36,746 bases of DNA from DAOMOD01 sp964526035 (GCA_964526035.1 CAZGKE010000018.1:1-36746), one strand, 5' to 3'; positions 15,804 through 26,955 are shown, counted from the first letter of the stretch. Notes: generated from the sequence alone by a model not told the origin. Numbers and translations are program-made.

Positions 15804-17884
15804 GCGCGTCGCATCCGGGTTGCCAGATCGCGCTCTCGCATCAGGTCGCGACGCTGTTCCGGCGGGCCCTCGGGTAGCTGCCACAGCACGGCGTCGTTGA
15901 TGGCCTGCAACCGCCTGGCGCCCATGGCAGAGAGCCTGTTGCCGAGATCAGGAATCACCGGTTGTCCGCCGATCAGCACGTGGGTGAAACCATGCTCGTG
16001 GAGAAAACCGCGCAGCCGCGCTTCGTCGGCTCGATCGGTCAGGGACCGCGCTTTGGCAAGAAGCTCCGGGTCGTACCAGGAGAGTACGAAGCCGCGACCG
16101 GCGAGCTCCGCATGAAACGGACGCCCCGCGACAAGCACCCGTTCATGTCGGCCGAGATTGTGCAGGAGCAGCCGTTCCGGCGCGAAGGCGCTCACCACAT
16201 TGTCCGGTTCACCGCCGCGGGAAACGAGCATCTTCAGACCACCGAAACGCAGTGTCCAGTTGACGTTGGCCTGGTAGGTGAAGTTCAAGGTCGCCAGCAA
16301 CATGCCGGCTGCGATGGCCAGCCGTTGGGCGCGCACTGCCGCCAAACCGGCCAGCATGGGAACCAGCATGAGGACCATCGCCGGGTGCGCATAGCGCAGG
16401 TACTGCACCATCAGCAGCATGAACATCACCATTCCCATGGAAACCATCGCCAGGGGACGGGTGCTGCGCGCGGCCAGTGCAAGGGGCAGCACAAGCGCGA
16501 GGCCGATCATCTGGAAGCCGCCGGCGCCCCGCCATCCTTCAAGCATCCTGTCGGTTTCAAAGACCAACCGCCACAGGATGTCGGCGCCGAACTGACCGGT
16601 GAAGCGCGGATCGAGGAAGTTCGCTTCCGCAAAATAGGGCGAGGCGAACACGGCGTTGAACAGGGGCAGCAGCGGATTGCCGGCCAGCGCCCAGGCAAAC
16701 GTGTAGCTTGAACCACCGACCAGCACGCCCAGCGCCAACGCCGTCGGCAGTGCCTGCCATGGCACGCGTCCGCGCCATTGCCAAAGCAGCCAGGCGCCAA
16801 GCAGCAGCGCCGGCAGCCCGAAGCTGGCCTTGAGCGCCAACATGAATCCCGCCAGCAGCGCGGCTACCCGGAGCGTCGGTCCATGCGCGCCGCTTCCGCT
16901 GCGCTGGATCAGCCATGCCAGCGCGAGGACATAGGTCGTGCCCGGTCCCTCGGTCTGCATGCCCCCCATCAGCATCGCGGTCATCGGCAGGCTGGCGTAC
17001 AGCAGCACAGCAAGCCAGGCCATCGGCGGAGCCAGGCCCACCGCGCGGCACAGCGAGGCGACCAGCCAGGCGGAGGTCAGCAGCCAGACCAGGTTGACGC
17101 TGCCGCGCGCTTCGGCGCCGACCATGACCTGGACGATCGCCTGGATTACGTCACTGCCCCACGGCGCCAGCGCCCAGACCTGGCTGGCAGGATCCATGCG
17201 GTAGAAGCCGAGCGCCTGCAGTTGCGCAGGAATTCCGAGGTGATAGGCGAGGTCGTCGAACTGCAGCGTGGGCAGCCAGCCCGGGGTCGCGGCGAGACCC
17301 AGCGCCAGAACGCCGAGCGCAGCCATCCGCGGCGCGGCGGTGACCGCGCGCCGCCAGCCCTTGCGCAAGACACATGACTGCCGCAGCAGCGCGCCGCGGT
17401 TGCCGGCGATGATCGCCGCAAGGCCCAGCGCATACACCCAGTCCCGATGTACCCGGAGCGGGAGCAGCCAGCCGACCACGGCGGCGATCAGCGCCAGACC
17501 GACCAGCAGCGCGAGCACCGGTCCGGCGCGCGTGCCGCGCGTCAGCCGTTCGCCGAGCGCCAATGCGGCGCAGACCAGCAGCGCCGTGGCGGCCAGCGGC
17601 ATCGGCCCGACCATGGCGACGTGCGCGCCGAGGCCCACGATGACCAGAGCGTTGGCAAGTCGCCAGCGTTGCCAGGCAACCAGCAGCGCCGCCATCAACA
17701 GCCCGATCAGCGCCAGCCAAAGCAGCTCCTGCGCTCGATGGGACGGCATGGCATCGATCAAGGACGAACCCCAGAAGCCGAGGGCGAGCAGGGCTACGCC
17801 GCCCAGCAGCAGCCATGGCGCCGCGCGAAGAACGGGAGGAAAAACGCTGTCCATGCAGGGGCGAGATGACGAAGGGGCGGTCAT
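15794..17884 (-). CDS. Polytopic GT-C-type membrane glycosyltransferase (family 39-like)
   Basis: The protein has 696 residues from ATG 17884. An ATG at 17854 would give 686. It has about 12-14 hydrophobic helices and a soluble C-terminal region. After the first helices comes TLQFDDLAYHLGIPAQL, where the acidic pair followed by Tyr-His is the catalytic-loop pattern of GT-C enzymes such as the PMT/ArnT group. LMGGMQTEGPGTTYVLA is a second family-like segment. In a Gtr cluster this enzyme would transfer the lipid-carried sugar in the periplasm onto O-antigen, teichoic-like polymer or protein. The acceptor is unknown. It is the first gene of the operon and is divergent from glmU, with 60 bases between the starts. 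Confidence 0.8.
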   Translation of the reverse strand: MTAPSSSRPCMDSVFPPVLRAAPWLLLGGVALLALGFWGSSLIDAMPSHRAQELLWLALIGLLMAALLVAWQRWRLANALVIVGLGAHVAMVGPMPLAATALLVCAALALGERLTRGTRAGPVLALLVGLALIAAVVGWLLPLRVHRDWVYALGLAAIIAGNRGALLRQSCVLRKGWRRAVTAAPRMAALGVLALGLAATPGWLPTLQFDDLAYHLGIPAQLQALGFYRMDPASQVWALAPWGSDVIQAIVQVMVGAEARGSVNLVWLLTSAWLVASLCRAVGLAPPMAWLAVLLYASLPMTAMLMGGMQTEGPGTTYVLALAWLIQRSGSGAHGPTLRVAALLAGFMLALKASFGLPALLLGAWLLWQWRGRVPWQALPTALALGVLVGGSSYTFAWALAGNPLLPLFNAVFASPYFAEANFLDPRFTGQFGADILWRLVFETDRMLEGWRGAGGFQMIGLALVLPLALAARSTRPLAMVSMGMVMFMLLMVQYLRYAHPAMVLMLVPMLAGLAAVRAQRLAIAAGMLLATLNFTYQANVNWTLRFGGLKMLVSRGGEPDNVVSAFAPERLLLHNLGRHERVLVAGRPFHAELAGRGFVLSWYDPELLAKARSLTDRADEARLRGFLHEHGFTHVLIGGQPVIPDLGNRLSAMGARRLQAINDAVLWQLPEGPPEQRRDLMRERDLATRMRRAWR

Positions 17885-17944
17885 GTTAGCAGCGGAGATC
17901 GCAGGCACCGCTACAATGACGCGCCGTTGCCCGGAGGCCCCCCA

Positions 17945-19312
17945 ATGCCGCGAAACACGCTTCACTGCATCGTTCTCGCCGCTGGCGAGGGCAAACGCAT
18001 GCGCTCGGCGCGACCCAAGGTTCTGATGCCGCTGGCGGGAAGGCCGCTGCTTGGACACGTTCTCGAAGCTGCATCCGCCGTGCAACCGGAAGCCATCCAT
18101 GTCGTCTACGGCCATGGCGGCGATCAGGTGCGTGCAGCCTGTGCCGCCCACGGCGAACTGCAGTGGGCCGAACAGGCGGAGCAGCTCGGCACCGGACATG
18201 CGGTGCTGCAGGCGCTGCCCGCAGTCGCCGACCATGCGCGGGTGCTGGTGCTCTACGGCGACGTGCCGCTGATCGAAAGCACCACGCTGCGGCGCCTGCT
18301 CGACGCGCCCGGACCGCTTGCCGTGCTTGCTGCCGAACCAGCCGACCCCACCGGCTACGGGCGCATCGTCCTCGATGCTTCAGGTCGGGTGGCCGCGATC
18401 GTCGAACAGCGCGACGCCACCCCCGCCCAGCTCGCCATCCGCAGCATCAATACCGGCATCGTCGCCGCCGACGCCCACGCGCTGAAGCGCTGGCTGGCGG
18501 CGCTTCGCAACGACAACGCCCAGGGCGAGTACTACCTGACCGACATTTTCGCCATGGCCGCGGCGGAAGGGCACCCTGCGAGCGTCGTCGCCTGCGCAGA
18601 TCCATTGGAAGTCGAAGGCGTGAACGATCCCTGGCAGCTGGCGGCGCTGGAGCGCTCCCTGCAGCGGCGCAGGGCGCAGGCGCTGAGCCGCCAAGGCGTG
18701 CGCCTCGCCGACCCGGCGCGCTTCGATCAACGTGGCAGCGTCGAGGCCGGACGTGATGTCGAGATCGATGTCGATGTGGTGCTCGAGGGTCGTGTGGTAC
18801 TTGGCGACGGCGTGCGCATCGGACCGTTCTGCCGACTGCGTGACGTCACGCTCGCCGCGGGCACCGAAGTACGCGCGCACTGCGATATCGAGGGCGTCGT
18901 CACCCATGGTGCCTGCACGATCGGCCCGTTCGCGCGGCTGCGGCCCGGCACCGAGCTGGCCGAGGGCGTGCACGTCGGCAATTTCGTCGAGGTCAAGAAC
19001 AGCCGCCTTGAACAGGCGGCCAAGGTCAGTCATCTCAGCTACGTGGGCGACGCCAGCGTGGGCGCGCGCAGCAATCTTGGCGCGGGCACCATCACCTGCA
19101 ATTACGATGGCGCCAACAAGCACCGCACCGAGATCGGCAGCGATGCCTTCATCGGCTCCAACAGCGCACTGGTGGCACCGCTGAGCATCGGTCCGGGCGC
19201 CACCATTGGCGCGGGTTCCGTGATCAGCAAGGAGGCGCCTGCAGGCGAGCTCACGCTGGCCCGCGCGCGCCAGGTCACGCTCAAGGGCTGGCGGCGACCG
19301 AACCGTTCCTGA
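17945..19312 (+). CDS. glmU: Bifunctional GlcNAc-1-P uridyltransferase / GlcN-1-P acetyltransferase
   Basis: The protein has 455 residues, the usual length. It makes UDP-GlcNAc for peptidoglycan and LPS. The N-terminal pyrophosphorylase domain has LAAGEGKRMRSARPKVL, then QLGTGHAVLQA and LYGDVPLI. The C-terminal left-handed beta-helix has NFVEVKNSRL, HLSYVGDASVG, and NLGAGTITCNYDGANKH with the acetyltransferase residues. I chose the ATG at 17945 with GGAGG 8-12 bases before it. A -10-like TACAAT is at 17912-17917. It is cytoplasmic. Confidence 0.97.
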   Translation: MPRNTLHCIVLAAGEGKRMRSARPKVLMPLAGRPLLGHVLEAASAVQPEAIHVVYGHGGDQVRAACAAHGELQWAEQAEQLGTGHAVLQALPAVADHARVLVLYGDVPLIESTTLRRLLDAPGPLAVLAAEPADPTGYGRIVLDASGRVAAIVEQRDATPAQLAIRSINTGIVAADAHALKRWLAALRNDNAQGEYYLTDIFAMAAAEGHPASVVACADPLEVEGVNDPWQLAALERSLQRRRAQALSRQGVRLADPARFDQRGSVEAGRDVEIDVDVVLEGRVVLGDGVRIGPFCRLRDVTLAAGTEVRAHCDIEGVVTHGACTIGPFARLRPGTELAEGVHVGNFVEVKNSRLEQAAKVSHLSYVGDASVGARSNLGAGTITCNYDGANKHRTEIGSDAFIGSNSALVAPLSIGPGATIGAGSVISKEAPAGELTLARARQVTLKGWRRPNRS

Positions 19313-19369
19313 TCTCGTCGGTCCTGCAGGAAGTCCAAACGACGGTGCATCGTCGGCGCACGGCATGTC

Positions 19370-19398
19370 TTGCCGGACGGGGTGCAGGCGTACAGAAT
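19370..19398 (+). promoter_or_regulatory. Candidate promoter for rppH
   Basis: TTGCCG (19370-19375) and CAGAAT (19393-19398) are separated by 17 bases and lie just upstream of the TTG start chosen for rppH. The -10 is weak. Confidence 0.3.
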
Positions 19399-19415
19399 GA
19401 CTGCATTGCCTTTGT

Positions 19416-19419
19416 GGAG
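19416..19419 (+). promoter_or_regulatory. Ribosome binding site that decides the rppH start
   Basis: GGAG lies 7 nt before the TTG at 19427. No comparable site precedes the ATG at 19397 or the TTG at 19370. Confidence 0.6.
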
Positions 19420-19426
19420 CGGGCCT

Positions 19427-20020
19427 TTGATCGATCCCGACGGGTATCGCCCGAACGTCGGTATCGTGCTGATCCGGGAGGATGCGCGGGTGTTCTGGGC
19501 CAGAAGAGTGGCGCGGGACGGCTGGCAGTTTCCCCAGGGCGGCATGCGTACCGACGAAACGCCGCTGGAAGCCATGTACCGCGAGCTGCGCGAAGAAACC
19601 GGGCTGCAGCCGGATCATGTGGAGGTGCTTGGTGCCACGCCGGGCTGGCTGCGCTATCGCCTGCCGCGCCGCTATCTGCGGCGCCACGAGAAGCCGATGT
19701 GCATTGGCCAGAAGCAGGTCTGGTTCTTGCTGCGCATGCTGGGCGACGAGAGCCAGCTTCAGCTCGATGCCTGCGACAAGCCCGAATTCGACCACTGGCG
19801 CTGGGTGGATTTCTGGTATCCGATCAGCCACGTGGTGCCCTTCAAGCGTGGCGTCTACGAGCGCGCTCTGCGCGCATTGGCGCCGCTCACCGGGCCACTG
19901 GGTGATGTCGCCGAGCAGGTGCTGGATTCTGCGCCGCCGACGGTCGGTGCGGTCGACGACCAGCCTGCCGAACGGCGTCGTCGCGGACGCGGGCGCGAGC
20001 GCAAGACCGCGGGGTATTGA
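19427..20020 (+). CDS. rppH: RNA pyrophosphohydrolase (Nudix)
   Basis: The protein has 197 residues if it starts at TTG 19427, which gives MIDPDGYRPNVGIVLIR. This lines up with the E. coli RppH start (MIDDDGYRPNVGIV). An ATG at 19397 would add ten residues not typical of the family. The Nudix box GGMRTDETPLEAMYRELREE is complete with its metal-binding glutamates. WQFPQGG, WLRYRLP, CIGQKQVWFLL and EFDHWRWV are RppH signatures. It converts 5' triphosphate or diphosphate RNA to monophosphate and so starts mRNA decay. The C-terminal tail after the domain is long and basic (ERRRRGRGRERKTAGY), perhaps binding RNA. Its stop codon lies within the Fur box of bfd. Confidence 0.93.
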   Translation: MIDPDGYRPNVGIVLIREDARVFWARRVARDGWQFPQGGMRTDETPLEAMYRELREETGLQPDHVEVLGATPGWLRYRLPRRYLRRHEKPMCIGQKQVWFLLRMLGDESQLQLDACDKPEFDHWRWVDFWYPISHVVPFKRGVYERALRALAPLTGPLGDVAEQVLDSAPPTVGAVDDQPAERRRRGRGRERKTAGY

Positions 20021-20045
20021 CAATCATTCGCATTTGCGTTTGAAT
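20017..20045 (+). promoter_or_regulatory. bfd promoter
   Basis: A perfect -35 TTGACA (20017-20022) and a -10-like TTGAAT (20040-20045) are 17 bases apart. The -35 and spacer are covered by the Fur box, as expected for an iron-repressed promoter. Confidence 0.65.
20018..20034 (+). promoter_or_regulatory. Fur box upstream of bfd
   Basis: TGACAATCATTCGCATT. Its first 15 bases match the 7-1-7 Fur consensus TGATAATCATTATCA at 12 of 15 positions. It overlaps the rppH stop codon and the bfd -35. Fur with iron should repress bfd, as known for bfd in other proteobacteria. Confidence 0.75.
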
Positions 20046-20060
20046 GGAACCCTTCCATTC
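20042..20060. promoter_or_regulatory. Perfect 8-bp inverted repeat at the bfd transcription start
   Basis: GAATGGAA-CCC-TTCCATTC. It overlaps the -10 region and expected start site of the bfd promoter and ends 11 bases before the ATG. It could be a second operator or a 5'-UTR hairpin that hides the start region. The 3-nt spacer and lack of a T-run argue against a terminator. Confidence 0.55.
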
Positions 20061-20071
20061 CCGGGTGCGAC

Positions 20072-20272
20072 ATGTACGTCTGCGTCTGCAATGCCATCAC
20101 CGAGCGAGACGTCCGCCAGGCTGCCGCCGAGGGCGTACGTACCCTGACCGAGCTGACGTTCCGGACCGGCTGCGCAGCCACCTGTGGAAGCTGTGCATCG
20201 CACGCCGAGAGCGTGCTTCACGAGTCGCGTGCGAGCCACGCCGGCGCGCTGCTGCCGCTGCTCGAAGCCTGA
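20072..20272 (+). CDS. bfd: Bacterioferritin-associated ferredoxin
   Basis: The protein has 66 residues. The [2Fe-2S] ligands C4, C6, C38 and C41 sit at the same positions as in E. coli Bfd (MYVCVCNAITERDVR and CAATCGSC). Bfd gives electrons to bacterioferritin to release stored iron when iron is low. The gene lies directly before bfr and behind a Fur box, so the context fits. The extra cysteine at 34 is common in relatives. There is no strong ribosome site. Confidence 0.95.
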   Translation: MYVCVCNAITERDVRQAAAEGVRTLTELTFRTGCAATCGSCASHAESVLHESRASHAGALLPLLEA

Positions 20273-20299
20273 ATCAGGGTCAATGCGCACGATTCGCGT

Positions 20300-20328
20300 T
20301 TCGACGCGCTGGCGTCCAAGCCGATAAG
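20300..20328 (+). promoter_or_regulatory. Candidate separate promoter for bfr
   Basis: TTCGAC (20300-20305) and GATAAG (20323-20328) are 17 bases apart in the 89 bases between bfd and bfr. A separate promoter would let iron storage be expressed when the Fur-repressed bfd promoter is off. Confidence 0.35.
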
Positions 20329-20361
20329 CTTTGCAGCAGGTTTTCTGTTAGCGAGGCTTCC

Positions 20362-20832
20362 ATGAAGGGCGACGCCAAGGTCATTGAGCACCTCAACAAG
20401 GTGCTGCTCAACGAACTGACCGCCATCAACCAGTACTTCCTGCACGCACGCATGCTCGAGAACTGGGGTCTGAAGCGACTCGGCGAACACGAGTACGCGG
20501 AATCGATCGACGAAATGAAGCACGCCGACACCTTGGTCAAGCGCATCCTGTTTCTGGGAGGCCTGCCCAACCTGCAGAAGCTTGGCAAACTCTTGATCGG
20601 TGAAAGCCCCAAGGAACTGTTGGCTTGCGACCTCAGCATCGAGCAGGCGGCAATCGCCGACCTGCGCGCCGGAATTGCGCACTGTGAGAGCGCCGGCGAC
20701 TACACCAGCCGGGAGTTGCTCGAGAGCATCCTGGAAAGCGAGGAAGAGCACGTCGACTGGATTGAAACCCAGCTCGAGCTGATCGAGCGTGTCGGCCTGG
20801 AGAACTACCTGCAGACGCAGATCGGGGCGTGA
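20362..20832 (+). CDS. bfr: Bacterioferritin
   Basis: The protein has 156 residues from ATG 20362 with GAGG upstream. Bacterioferritin is the 24-subunit heme-containing iron store. The ferroxidase residues are visible: E18 and Y25 in LLNELTAINQY, then E51 and H54 in DEMKHAD, and later the pair in ILESEEEHVDWIE. M52, the axial heme ligand between subunits, is present, so this is a true heme-binding Bfr. It follows bfd (89 bases) and converges on the hybrid kinase with only 12 bases between the stops. Confidence 0.96.
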   Translation: MKGDAKVIEHLNKVLLNELTAINQYFLHARMLENWGLKRLGEHEYAESIDEMKHADTLVKRILFLGGLPNLQKLGKLLIGESPKELLACDLSIEQAAIADLRAGIAHCESAGDYTSRELLESILESEEEHVDWIETQLELIERVGLENYLQTQIGA

Positions 20833-20844
20833 TCCCGCGCCGGC

Positions 20845-23646
<2,802 letters not shown>

Positions 23647-23890
23647 GATCCACCTATCGCGCAAGGCGCGGGAAATTGCGGCTCCATCTGCCATCAAGCG
23701 GTTTGCTGATGCTGCTCCCTGAGCGGCGCGCAGCCAAGATACTTCGCCTTGCCGGCCGCTTCCAAGCCCGCACTATGCCACGCCATCGCGGCTGTCGGGC
23801 CTGCATGGCGGCGGATTCGCGAATCGATGCGAGACGGCGGCGTGGCACCGGCAGGTCAGCGAGACAACCCATGCGAAGCGCAGAGGTCCG

Positions 23891-26464
23891 CTAAATCGCC
23901 GCCTGGAAGTCGAACTCAAGGCGGTGTCCGGCACCCTGAACAAAATTCCCCTGGATATAGTCCACGCCCGCCATCCAGATCGCCGCTGCACCGCCGGCAT
24001 CTTCAATATGCGGGGCAATCACCTGCTTGCCCAGCGCATGACAACGGTCGACGATTCCGCTCAGCTCGGAGCGCAGGCCGAGCGCCTCGGGCTGGTTGCC
24101 GACATACCTCGGATGGACCTTGATCCAGTGGGCGGGGAGCCGATCGAGCAGCTGTGCGGTCGACGACGAGGCCTCGAACGAGGACAGGCAGAAACGCACG
24201 CCGCGCGGCTCGAGGGCTGCACAGAATCTGGCGACATCGCGGAGATTGTCCTGCACCTGCGCCGGTTTGAACTCGATCACCAGGTGTTCACCGGACAGGC
24301 GCCTGGCGTCCAGCGTCTGGGCGATCCAGTCCGCATGGTCGGGCTGCAGAAGCGACTGCACGGATTGGCTGACGAACAGCGTGACCGGGCCCCCTCCGCG
24401 CTGGCGGTCATCGAGGGTTCGCAGCACCCGCGACAGGACCCAGCGGTCAATTTCGACGATGCTGCCATGGCGTTCGGCCACCGGAACCAGGTCGCCGGCC
24501 GGACGCAGTTTCCCGGAGGCATCGCGCAGTCTGAGCAGGACCTGATAGAGCTGGTGGGCCTCGCCCTGCACCGGGAGGATGGGCTGAAACAGCAGTTCGA
24601 AACCGTCCTCGCGCAGCGCCGTTCCGATGGCCGCGGCAAGCGCACGCTCGTCCTTCACGTGGGTTTCTGTCACCGGCCGATGGTGCAGGAACTTGCGCTT
24701 GTCGTCGCGCGCAAGTCGACAGGCGCGCTCCGCGGCGGTCAAGACCCCGCCGGCGTCGGCCAGACCCAGGGAAAGACTGCATATGCCGATCGATATCGGT
24801 ACCGCCAGTGACTGCTCGCCGAGTTCGAAGAGATGCACGCGAAACTGCTCGAGGATGTCCTTGGCCAGGGCTTCCAACCCGGCTTCATCGCGCTGCGGGC
24901 AAAGCAGGATGTAGCTGCGATCGCTGAAGCGGGCGCCGAGCCCTTCATCCCCGATGTGCTCCGCAATCAGCCCTCCGGTCTGGGTCGCGAGCGCCTCGTA
25001 TACGGCGAGCGTGAGGCGTTCACGGAGCGTAGGTGCGCTGTCGATCTCGATGAACAGGACACCGCCGGTGCTCGGCTGCTCGCGGGCCAGCGCCGCACTC
25101 AGCTGGTCCAGCAGGTAGGCGCGTTCATAGAGCCCGGTGACCGGATCGCGCAGATTGCGCTGGTGCACGCGTCGGTGGCTCGCGCGCGCGCGGCGCACGC
25201 GGTTGGTGACTGCCGAGATCAGGTGCTTGGGACGGATCGGCTTGGCCAGAAAATCGTCGCCGCCGGCGTCCAGCGCCGCGAAATGCTTGTCCTGGTCCTG
25301 CTCGCCCGACAGGAAAACGATGGGCGTGCCGACAAAGGGCGCGCGCTCGCGGATGATCGCGGTGAGCTCCATGCCGTCGACATTGGGCATGTAGAGATCC
25401 ATCAGGATCAGGTCCGGGTGGAAGTCGTCGAGCACCGACAGCACCCGCAGCGGGTCGGTTTCGGCGCGTGTCTCCATGCCGGCATTGCGCAGGATCGATT
25501 CAGCGAACAGCGCCTGTGAGCGGTCGTCCTCGACGATCAGCACGCGGAAGGGATCGGCGCGTTCGACGTCGAGCAGCTCGCGCACTTGTTCGACGATCAG
25601 CTGCGGCTCCAGGCTCAGCGGCACGAAGGCGTCGGCGCCGGCGCGCATGGCGCGCAGCCGCGAGGGCAGTTCGTCATTCTCAGCCAGGGTCATCAGCGCC
25701 AGACGGTGCCCGGATTTCTGTCGCGCCGTGCGCACCCGCTCGCCGATCCGGTCGAGGCTTCCTTCGAGACCGGTGCCGAGCACGATCAGATCCGGCGTCA
25801 GCGCGCCGAGGACTTCGGCAAATTCGTCCGCGTTGTCGATCGATTCGATGCTGTGACCGTCTGCCAGAAGCAGCCCGGTCAGTGCGCTCATGGCCTCACT
25901 GCCATCGCTCAGCACGAAAATGCGCTTGCCGCTGTTGACGACGCGCGCGGGCGCGGTCGCAGCGGGGTCGCCCCGACCCATGGTCGCTGCATCCGATGAC
26001 CCGGCCTGCGGCAGTTCGGGTGGCTCGGCGTCCACGGTGAAGCGGCGCCAATAGTGCGGCGGGGCCGTGCGCTGCGTGGCGATGCCGCTCGAAGGATCGA
26101 CAGGCGCAGTCATCGCCTCGGTAGTGAACGCTTCGCCGGTTGCGACCACCGCCTCGAAGCGCGCCAGCAGGTCTGCAGCGCGACGCGAAGCTTCCTGATC
26201 AGGCAGCCGCTCATCGCGCACGAAAGGCTCGAGCAGCAACTCCAGGGCATAGAGCTGCTCGCTGACATCAAGCACCCCGTACTTCCCGGACGCACCCGCC
26301 AGTGCCTGGGCATCCTGGTACAGCATGCTCAGGGCATTGATGTCCCAACCCTCGCTGCACAACCGGCTGCCCCGCCGACGCAGTACATCGATGCGTTTCG
26401 GCAAATGGCGCAGGAAGGCCTGGCGGAGTTCGGCGGACTGCTGGGTTTCCTCGGCGCTTCGCAT
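23891..26464 (-). CDS. Degenerate GGDEF-EAL response regulator (FimX-like c-di-GMP effector candidate)
   Basis: The protein has 857 residues. In order it has an Hpt-like helical domain (1-110) with DAQALAGASGKYG where the phospho-His is replaced by Q53; a degenerate REC (181-298) with Gly at 230 instead of the phospho-Asp; a canonical REC (307-425, VEDD, LILMDLYMP with D356, KPI); a GGDEF-like domain (437-598) with FSDRSY in place of GGDEF; and an EAL-like domain (605-857) with YQVLLRLR for the ExLxR motif and SSFEAS for DDFG. Both enzyme sites therefore look dead. Such proteins usually bind c-di-GMP or partners, as FimX does in twitching motility. It is on the same strand as the hybrid kinase but separated by 244 bases. 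Confidence 0.85.
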   Translation of the reverse strand: MRSAEETQQSAELRQAFLRHLPKRIDVLRRRGSRLCSEGWDINALSMLYQDAQALAGASGKYGVLDVSEQLYALELLLEPFVRDERLPDQEASRRAADLLARFEAVVATGEAFTTEAMTAPVDPSSGIATQRTAPPHYWRRFTVDAEPPELPQAGSSDAATMGRGDPAATAPARVVNSGKRIFVLSDGSEAMSALTGLLLADGHSIESIDNADEFAEVLGALTPDLIVLGTGLEGSLDRIGERVRTARQKSGHRLALMTLAENDELPSRLRAMRAGADAFVPLSLEPQLIVEQVRELLDVERADPFRVLIVEDDRSQALFAESILRNAGMETRAETDPLRVLSVLDDFHPDLILMDLYMPNVDGMELTAIIRERAPFVGTPIVFLSGEQDQDKHFAALDAGGDDFLAKPIRPKHLISAVTNRVRRARASHRRVHQRNLRDPVTGLYERAYLLDQLSAALAREQPSTGGVLFIEIDSAPTLRERLTLAVYEALATQTGGLIAEHIGDEGLGARFSDRSYILLCPQRDEAGLEALAKDILEQFRVHLFELGEQSLAVPISIGICSLSLGLADAGGVLTAAERACRLARDDKRKFLHHRPVTETHVKDERALAAAIGTALREDGFELLFQPILPVQGEAHQLYQVLLRLRDASGKLRPAGDLVPVAERHGSIVEIDRWVLSRVLRTLDDRQRGGGPVTLFVSQSVQSLLQPDHADWIAQTLDARRLSGEHLVIEFKPAQVQDNLRDVARFCAALEPRGVRFCLSSFEASSSTAQLLDRLPAHWIKVHPRYVGNQPEALGLRSELSGIVDRCHALGKQVIAPHIEDAGGAAAIWMAGVDYIQGNFVQGAGHRLEFDFQAAI

Positions 26465-26491
26465 ATCTGCAACAAAATGTTACGAAGCCCG

Positions 26492-26521
26492 ACTATAGCA
26501 GCCGGAGTTGGCGCTTTACCA
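26492..26521 (-). promoter_or_regulatory. Candidate promoter of the EAL-family gene
   Basis: Read on the minus strand, TGGTAA (26516-26521) and TATAGT (26492-26497) are 18 bases apart, with TG one base before the -10. The extended -10 TGCTATAGTC is identical to that at 11105-11114. Confidence 0.45.
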
Positions 26522-26526
26522 CTGAT

Positions 26527-26955
26527 TTAAAAGGGCTTTACGACAACCAGAACGACTGCGCCAATCAGGGCCACAGCCGGCAACTCGTTGAACCATTTGA
26601 GCCACAGCCGGCTATGCGGGCGCCGTCCGGCGGCGAAAGCGGCCGCCAGGCGCACGCAGTAGAGGTGATAAGCGATCAGGAAAAGCACCAGCAGCATCTT
26701 TCCGTGCAGCCAGCCCTGCCACAGATAGCCCTCCACCGCGACAGCCCACCAGTACAGCAGGAGCATCCCGAAGGTGATCGCCAGCACCCCGCCGATGTGG
26801 GTGATGGCGAGCAGGCGACGCTCCATGGTCACGAAGCGGGCGTGGCTGGCCTCGTCGTGCGCTTCAAGGTGGTAGATGAACAGGCGCGGCAGATAGAACA
26901 GCCCGGCGAACCAGGTGACCAGGAAGATGATGTGAAAAGCCTTGAGCCAGAGCAT
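26527..26955 (-). CDS. hemJ: Protoporphyrinogen IX oxidase HemJ
   Basis: The protein has 142 residues with four membrane helices, the usual length of the HemJ/UPF0093 family. Conserved parts are MLWLKAFHIIFLVTWFAGLFYLPRLF (with H8), THIGGVLAITFG, and GWLHGKMLLVLFLIAYHLY. HemJ oxidises protoporphyrinogen IX in the inner membrane in bacteria that lack HemG or HemY. HemH, the next enzyme, is at 9907-11019. The gene lies between the EAL gene and a divergent DUF6776-like gene. A -10-like TATAGC is about 3 bases before the ATG on the coding strand, so the true promoter is probably further upstream. Confidence 0.93.
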   Translation of the reverse strand: MLWLKAFHIIFLVTWFAGLFYLPRLFIYHLEAHDEASHARFVTMERRLLAITHIGGVLAITFGMLLLYWWAVAVEGYLWQGWLHGKMLLVLFLIAYHLYCVRLAAAFAAGRRPHSRLWLKWFNELPAVALIGAVVLVVVKPF

